Source: Eumeta japonica (taxonomy: Eukaryota; Arthropoda; Insecta; Lepidoptera; Psychidae). From it: a stretch of 64,000 nucleotides of DNA. Position numbers and translations under genes: made by a program. The notes under the pieces were generated by a model. It had not been told where the DNA came from. It saw nothing but the letters and a program-made list of their open reading frames with translations, and ran no database searches. The DNA lies in the NCBI GenBank assembly GCA_005406025.1, contig BGZK01000212.1, positions 434,001 through 498,000 on the forward strand. The letters are read 5' to 3'. Positions 58,457-64,000 of this stretch are shown piece by piece (position 1 is the first letter of the stretch; the number at the start of each line of letters is the position of its first letter).

Positions 58457-59444
58457 TTATTTTTGTGATTGTTTTTCAAAATAGTATCCGTTGAGATCAA
58501 TACATCGCTGCATTCGATGGAAGCACTGAGAAAAACGCTTTGCCCGCTCGCACTTGAGAGTCATTTCGATTTCCTTTTCATATTGAGCCACTATTTCCTC
58601 GGCGCCCGTAAACCACTTTCTTCGAAGCTTTTCTTGTATTTTAGAAAATAAATAAAAATCGCATGTAGCGAAGTCGGAACTGTAAGGCGGGTAACTCAGT
58701 ATTTTTATACCTAATTGTTGATTGTTTGCCTAACGGTATGTGGTGAGGCGTTGTCGTAATGAAGGAGAGACTTTCTGCGAAATCGTTTTTCCCGAACTTT
58801 TTCCAAAACAAGAGGTAAACAATTGTAAATGTGCCGTGATATATAATGTTGTTATTGTTTTTTTTTATCTTCTAAAACAATTGTTGCATAATGACCTGTC
58901 ATTCTGAAAAAAGAGGACATCATCTTTTTTCCTACGCTTTTCCTCGAAAGGAAACACCCATTGAGCAGACTGTCTTTTGATTTTGTGATCATAACAGTAA
59001 ATCCAGCTTTCGTCATCTGTAACTATGTCGTATACAGCATTTGAGTCACCACCGGCAAATCTTTGCATCATTTCGCGGCACAAATTAACACGACGGAGTT
59101 TTTGAGCCGCTAAATATTCATGAAGCATTTTGTGCACTTGACATATACCGCTGCCTAAGCTAATCTAAATCTGTGGGTAGATCACTCTTTTATCAGACTA
59201 TCATGAGCCCCACAGCACTGATTTGGTCTTTGGTCGTCGCCGTAGAAGAACGTCCCTCATGCAGATCGTCAGACAGATCAATGCGGCCACGTTTGAACTC
59301 GTTAAATCAGTTATAAACAATGACAAGGGATGGAGCTTCATCATAAAAGGCTAATCGAAGTCTGTCGTAACTTTCTTGTTGGCTTAGATTGCAACGAAAT
59401 TCATAGAAAATCATTGCGCGAAAATTTTCTTGCTTAAAATCCAT
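58457..59444 (-). pseudogene. mariner (DD34D) transposase, near full length, decayed (remnant 2)
   Basis: On the minus strand the ATG at 59444 gives MDFKQENFRAMIFYEFRCNL, SQQESYDRLRLAFYDEAPSL, an in-frame TGA in place of the Trp codon of YNW, and FNEFKRGRIDLSDDLHEGR, the helix-turn-helix half. The catalytic half follows: HKMLHEYLAAQKLRRVNLCR, IVTDDESWIYCYDHKIKRQS (first Asp), KSLLHYDNASPHTVRQTIN (second Asp), SYPPYSSDFATCDFYLFSKI (third Asp) and RMQRCIDLNGYYFEKQSQK with TAA at 58457. The span of 988 bases fits a 345-residue transposase with small deletions. Stops and at least three frameshifts kill it. I place it near the cecropia/mori mariners from memory. Inverted terminal repeats were not identified. 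Confidence 0.9.
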
Positions 59445-60075
59445 GTCAATGTGAGACAAACAATGTTGTTTTTGCCACCGATTTGTAAAAATAAATGACA
59501 GATGAATGCAATATATATAAGATCAAGAGTTACATTAAAACAAAAAAAAATTAATTTACAGTTACTAAGTGGCCAGTTCTAAAAATGTTAAATGTCGCCT
59601 ATGTATTGAACTTGAATCTCCCTTAAACATTATTGTTACTAATATCCAATCGGTAATAAGTAAAAATTTTTTCTCCGATCACGTAAGCGAAGCCGTTACC
59701 AATAGTTGGCATTATCATAAATCAGATAGCATATTATATACTTTAACGAAAATTATAAGATATCTAAATAACTTGTAATAAAAGGGCTGTAAAATACAAA
59801 GAAGTTTTATATTCCATAGAAATTAAGAAAAGAAAGTAACAAGTAACTTTTGTCTATTATGTACTATATGTATATTACATATCCAAATATTTGTTCTTGA
59901 AAATGCAAATAAGCACTCTTTTCCTGGCAAACTTGAAATATACCGAGCAAAGCTCGATTGTTCAAGTACTGTACCTTTACAAAAAGTAATAAAAATTATA
60001 GTGTATTAAATTGCCACAAGCTTTCAATTTAAGCGATCCAGTATACAAAATGTGTAATAAGTATACAAAATTTCG
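59445..60075. other. AT-rich spacer
   Basis: No gene recognised; a 69-codon frame at 59569 has no family features. Confidence 0.45.
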
Positions 60076-60290
60076 ATCGTTCTTCGAAATGCACTCGCCC
60101 TAAATATCCCGAGGCGTCTTCGCGGGGCAGTCGGCACAGCGTATCAGAGCTCGCACCGGCGCGAGCGAGCGATGAATCGGCGGAAACAGTTTGTAGGTAA
60201 GTTACGTTAACTTCTTACAAGAACTTCGCAAGCGCTCCGAGACTCGCCCCCGTGAATACGACCGGCGCTGAGCTGAAGGTTGGCTCGCTT
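60076..60290. promoter_or_regulatory. CpG-rich island, candidate promoter/5' exon region
   Basis: GTCTTCGCGGGGCAGTCGGC and CTCGCACCGGCGCGAGCGAG precede a short ATG frame with a strong splice donor (next entry). CGAGACTCGCCCCCGTGAAT follows. Composition and layout resemble a gene start, but no TATA box is seen. Confidence 0.35.
60172..60196 (+). CDS. candidate tiny first coding exon (MNRRKQFV) with GTAAGT donor
   Basis: The ATG at 60172 (G at -3) opens MNRRKQFV and runs into TAG|GTAAGT at 60197, leaving one base for the next codon. Without splicing the frame stops after four more codons. An RRKQ motif right after the initiator Met is the N-terminal NuRD-binding (FOG-type) motif of several zinc-finger regulators (SALL, BCL11, FOG), often on a very short first exon. 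The usual following Pro is not visible here. The next exon is not found in the remaining 3.8 kb, so this is a hypothesis with low confidence. Confidence 0.25.
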
Positions 60291-61074
60291 GGTAATTTTA
60301 TTGAACTGATAAGTCGTGATATAGCGTTAAGTTGAAGTCGATCTGCTCGATTTGATTTTCAGTTTAAGCATGTAATATGAGAATCACAAACGTATGATTT
60401 CGAGGGACGTGCTATATGTAGATGCATAGTAAATTGTTCGTCAACTTCGATGTCTATGAATCAGTAAAAACTCTTTGAATTAATTCACCTCATTCTGGGG
60501 ATGCTTATTTACACTGTTTGGAAAAAAAAATAATTGTTTGGTGTCTAGTGCGATACACCTATGTTTATAAAAAATCTTCTTCTAACTTATCTTTGATATT
60601 TTAATACAAATAAATGCTCATGGGTCTAGTTATTAGTTCAAAATAAATTCGCCTTAAATGACTCTTCAATATGAATGCATAGACGAGTGCATATGGAGGT
60701 GTGAGATAAGCCAGTGATATATTTAAATACATGTTTACGACCGCGTCGTTTTCATATTACATATAGTGCATTTCGTAACTAAAATTCTACTCTCAAATTT
60801 AATATAACATGCAAATTGATTGTCCTTTGCTAAAATGTAGAGGCAGTTTTGTAATAATTATTGCAATAGCATTTTTACAAAGATAGTCTTTTTGTGATCC
60901 TTGGAGCGTCAAGATATCACTGCTCCTCTACGAAGTATTTTCGAAAGATAAGCTTTTTAGTCATCTGTGACAAAGGGCGATCTCCATGAGACGTGTTTTG
61001 GTACGCCGAACTTTATCGTAATCGTGTTTATTTCCATTACAAGATTTGTGAAAATTGATCAATGCTCAAACGCG
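60291..61074. other. AT-rich spacer
   Basis: No gene recognised apart from the start of an open frame that leads into mariner remnant 3. Confidence 0.45.
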
Positions 61075-61570
61075 GTCCCTGATAAAAATGTGGTTTCTAT
61101 TAGGCAGTTAATTGAAGAGGACCAAAATATCATCTATGAGGAGATTCGAGATCCTAATTTGGGGTTTGGTATGAGCCAAACCCAAAATACATCAACGTAT
61201 AAAAAACAAAATACTGTGTTGTCATTAGATCATCATGATGATGAATGTTGTTGCTTCTCTCATCAGACATGAACGAACTCACCTCAGATCAACAGGTATA
61301 TATTGATCAACGAAAATAATATTATTAAAACATGATCACGGACGCTCACATGTTATTTATAATACTGTGACAAGAGACGTAACATGGATGTATTGTTACG
61401 ATCTTAGAGAGATGATAATTTTTTAAAAAATTGTGTGGGGGAAAAAGATAATTGCGGATTTTTCTCGCGAGTCCGGTTTGCACGATCACAATTAAAAAAC
61501 AAAAGATAGTTAATGTTGAGTGGTACTAACATTTGTTTGCTTAGAATTCTAGAGAAAAATCGAGAATAAC
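61075..61570 (+). pseudogene. mariner-type transposase remnant 3, heavily decayed
   Basis: The plus frame reads VVSIRQLIEEDQNIIYEEIR then LGFGMSQTQ, the second helix-turn-helix part of mariner transposases (IR..IEED..VTYEEIR..LGIGMSQ). Later frames give TSDQQ, VTRDVTWMYCYDL (the block around the first catalytic Asp; the usual DETW is DVTW) and RESGLH, KKQKIVNVEWY (the EWY block), each separated by frameshifts. The second-Asp HHDN block is not readable. It differs from remnants 1 and 2, so the window holds three separate mariner insertions. Confidence 0.7.
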
Positions 61571-62180
61571 AACCAATAGCCCTTGCATCATTACAAGCTA
61601 TAAAATGGTTTTTGATTTCTTCTGTGATCTTTAAAACCTATGATCGTCTTTAACTATCACGTGAAAAACATGTATTCAGAATAGCGGTCCTTCTATTTAG
61701 AAAAACGATACGATGCTAATAAAAAAGTGTTTAACATCTAAAAGAGAATACTGCTGTGAAGGATATTATTATATTCACTTAAATGGCAATAAATATAACA
61801 ATTTTCTTATAAACTGGTTTATTTATGAGTTGTACAAAATAAACTTTGCGTCTCACATAACTAGTTTATACAAGTATCGAATGCGATCGTCTATGGTAAT
61901 AAAACTTCAACTTTTTCAGTTGATTACTTTTATTCTAGTTATCCGGCTGTTATCTTTTACAACTAACACGTGAATTGATACTTCATATATATATAGATGG
62001 AATATACATAATATACATGTATACTTTTTTTGACGTATGTCACCTCAATACACTTTTTCACGGAACCCAACGGCAATTTTGAACAATAGATAGATAGCTA
62101 TGGAAATTCTTCGGTATTATAAAAAGTTCTAATTGAAAAACCGTTTTAAGGAATAGGGACACTTTCTGTTTTTGACCGAC
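61571..62180. other. AT-rich spacer
   Basis: An 86-codon plus frame (61713-61973) is unassigned; nothing else is seen. Confidence 0.45.
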
Positions 62181-62181
62181 C

Positions 62182-62224
62182 ATTTGGGTGATTGTGTAGA
62201 GACATACAATCACCCGAATGGTCC
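62182..62224. repeat. hairpin, 17-bp arms
   Basis: ACCATTTGGGTGATTGT pairs with ACAATCACCCGAATGGT (one G-T type mismatch), loop about ten bases. Confidence 0.9.
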
Positions 62225-62737
62225 AATCCCAATAGAGGCATTCGGTCAACAGGACGACCGTACGTTAGCATTGACAAGATTCCCGTCAGTTTCTTTTAAT
62301 TTTTAAACTTTTATTCGAATATTTGTGCTTATTAGATATGATCTAAGTAAATATATTCTAAATTGATCGGTTCCCGAATCAACGGGTATTCGGTCGCAAT
62401 AACCGGGCAACCCCGAGCGGCCATTCGACGGAAGCAGAGAAACGCGGTAACATGTGTTTGTAATTACCATCTAAACAACGAAATAAAAAACCTGCTAGGA
62501 CTTATTTGTATATTGTAATAAACGAGTACCGGTAAAGACTTATTATTATTATTAAATGACTTATAATAATTCAGAAGTGGTATAGAAATTCACTACTTGG
62601 TGAATACGTCCATATTATGATCTATTATTTCATTTCGGCATCAAGGTTTGAAATAAATATAAATCGACAACTTAATTTTAAATAAACTGAAACCATCTCG
62701 TGCTGCTTTCGAATAATAACGATAATATAGTTTGGAC

Positions 62738-62784
62738 CATAATGGCTAAACTACACCATCGTTATGTACTTTAGCCATTATGGC
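62738..62784. repeat. hairpin, 14-bp arms
   Basis: CCATAATGGCTAAA at the left and its exact complement TTTAGCCATTATGG at the right, loop about 19 bases. Confidence 0.9.
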
Positions 62785-63042
62785 CATTATTACGGTCATA
62801 TACAAACTTCAGATAAGTATTCCACGAGTGAATGAGATGAATATTGAGCATTAGAAGTCGAATAATTGTAAGATTTATTCTTTATAATATTTTTACTAAG
62901 TTTATAAGTTATTTATGAGCAGTAAGAAATAAGAGTGAAATTTATTGATTAGAAAATATTAAATTACAATTTTATAGTTAAAAAAGGACAAGAACAAGTA
63001 CAAAATACTTAAATGCAATATAGATATACCTACTAGAAGAAG

Positions 63043-63099
63043 GTGAGAATAGTATGCAAGAAGGCATCGCATACTAATCTCACTATTCGATGCCTTCTC
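63043..63099. repeat. interleaved pair of inverted repeats (pseudoknot-like)
   Basis: GTGAGAATAGTATGC (63043-63057) pairs with GCATACTAATCTCAC (63069-63083, one mismatch). AGAAGGCATCG (63059-63069) pairs with CGATGCCTTCT (63088-63098, exact). The order is A-B-A'-B', so the stems cross rather than nest. Confidence 0.85.
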
Positions 63100-63835
63100 C
63101 CAAGGCTTCGTAATGTGCAAGCCTACACGTAAAACACTCAGATGAGAGCAAGTATTATACAATGTACAATACAGATACACACCCACGCGTGCTTTCTCGC
63201 TTTAGCTCGACAATGTACAGGTGCACAAAAAAGTACAATCCCTAGTAGACGAGAGTGGATAGGGTACGAATGTATTCCATCTCATTCTCGTGCAGGCTTG
63301 ATCCTTCATATTTACATGTTTGTCTCTGTTGTGATGCATTTTCGTTTTATGGAGTTTCAAATCACCATGATACTACAGAAATTTCACTTTTAAAAAAAAA
63401 TCAGAAAAGATAATTGATAAAGTGATAAAAACTAGACCATAATCGTTATCGCATCTAAACACTTCTGAGATCCATATGGCATATTTATACAAATATCTTT
63501 ACAAAGTAAAGGTAAAAAATTTTGATTAGCGTAATGAAAGTTCAGACGACTTTGAGTATCATAACACTTTAAATGTGTGTCATAATAAGCTTTTCCTTTT
63601 ATAATAATTTCAACTTATCTCTTTTAAAATAAGACCATTACATCATTATAAACGTGGACATTTAAGTAATAACTGACATACGGATTTTTTTTTTAAATGT
63701 TCTTACACAGCTTCCCAATCGTAAACTGCATAGAAATTGGGTTCTGCCGCTGTGTTTTTGGATTATAGATTACGATATCGCGATATCAATACTGTTTGTC
63801 AATATTTCTGAAGTTAATCGAACTTGAATTCCTAC
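63100..63835. other. AT-rich spacer
   Basis: No gene recognised. Confidence 0.5.
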
Positions 63836-64000
63836 TGTTCATTATCGTCGGCGTGGCCTGTGGTGCTGACGTCACCGTGTGTGGCGCCCCCCTGGTGTCG
63901 TCACGCGCGTGCTGTGTCCTGCGGGCGACGGCCGCCGCTGCATCAGAGACCGATAAGTCTAGTCGATAAGAGTTAGAGACAGTAAGAGTGACAATTAGCT
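63836..64000. promoter_or_regulatory. GC-rich island cut by the right edge
   Basis: GGTGCTGACGTCACCGTGTG (CRE-like TGACGTCA), GTCCTGCGGGCGACGGCCGC, then ACCGATAAGTC and GTCGATAAGAG (GATA words). It may be a promoter or 5' UTR of a gene to the right, but the window ends too soon to tell. Confidence 0.3.

Noticed and set aside
1..64000. CRISPR arrays, operons, phage genes, rRNA
   Set aside because: None seen; composition, splice sites and repeat content indicate an insect nuclear genome.

Overview
The window looks like nuclear DNA from an insect, most likely a moth or butterfly (Lepidoptera). It is AT-rich, has no operon-like or bacterial features, and holds no complete host gene. The lepidopteran assignment rests on repeats I recognise from memory: GGCCGAGTGC...GGGTTCCGTA and CTGGCCATGAGCGTGTCGG elements, a tRNA-derived SINE with a TAAGCCGTCAGTCCC core, an RTE-type reverse transcriptase carrying KNESRINA / RCGLKED motifs, and CR1-like retrotransposons ending in TTTGATTTGATT. 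No database search was run; every family name comes from motif reading.

Layout. 1-2.7 kb: minus-strand 5' half of a CR1-like non-LTR retrotransposon (coiled-coil plus SGNH-like ORF1, then endonuclease). 3.2-3.6 kb: mariner remnant. 5.7-6.1 kb: degenerate TC-rich minisatellite. 8.45-9.2 kb: long inverted repeat. 11 kb: TIR-flanked MITE-like element. 12.5-12.7 kb: RTE 3' end beside an exon-like GC stretch. 14.7-15.0 kb: second foldback. 16.1 kb: TATA/initiator pair with a 29-codon ORF. 17.6-18.1 kb: GC island. 21.2-22.2 kb: lepidopteran repeat with a CR1-like 3' end nested in it. 28.5-34.5 kb: minisatellites, a CR1-like copy, tandem arrays and a SINE. 36.3-43.9 kb: nested RTE copies, a 430-bp repeat present twice, a second SINE. 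46.5-47.5 kb: a compact element with inverted ends and two convergent gene 5' parts (a CPEH-motif protein and a THAP zinc finger). 50.8-54.5 kb: two decayed arthropod multicopy ORFs. 58.4-59.4 and 61.1-61.6 kb: two more mariner remnants. 57 and 60 kb and the right edge: GC-rich islands, one with a possible tiny first coding exon.

Interpretation. The AT-rich, TE-filled background is broken by short GC-rich islands with homeodomain-, POU-, TCF- and E-box-like words (about 13.9, 17.6, 19.8, 24.5, 26.5, 31.2, 41, 42, 49.6, 53, 57.8, 60.1 and 63.9 kb). This would fit a large intron or intergenic regulatory region of a developmental gene, but that is inference; conservation was not tested. The most interesting object is 46.47-47.54 kb, which reads as an internally deleted two-gene DNA transposon.
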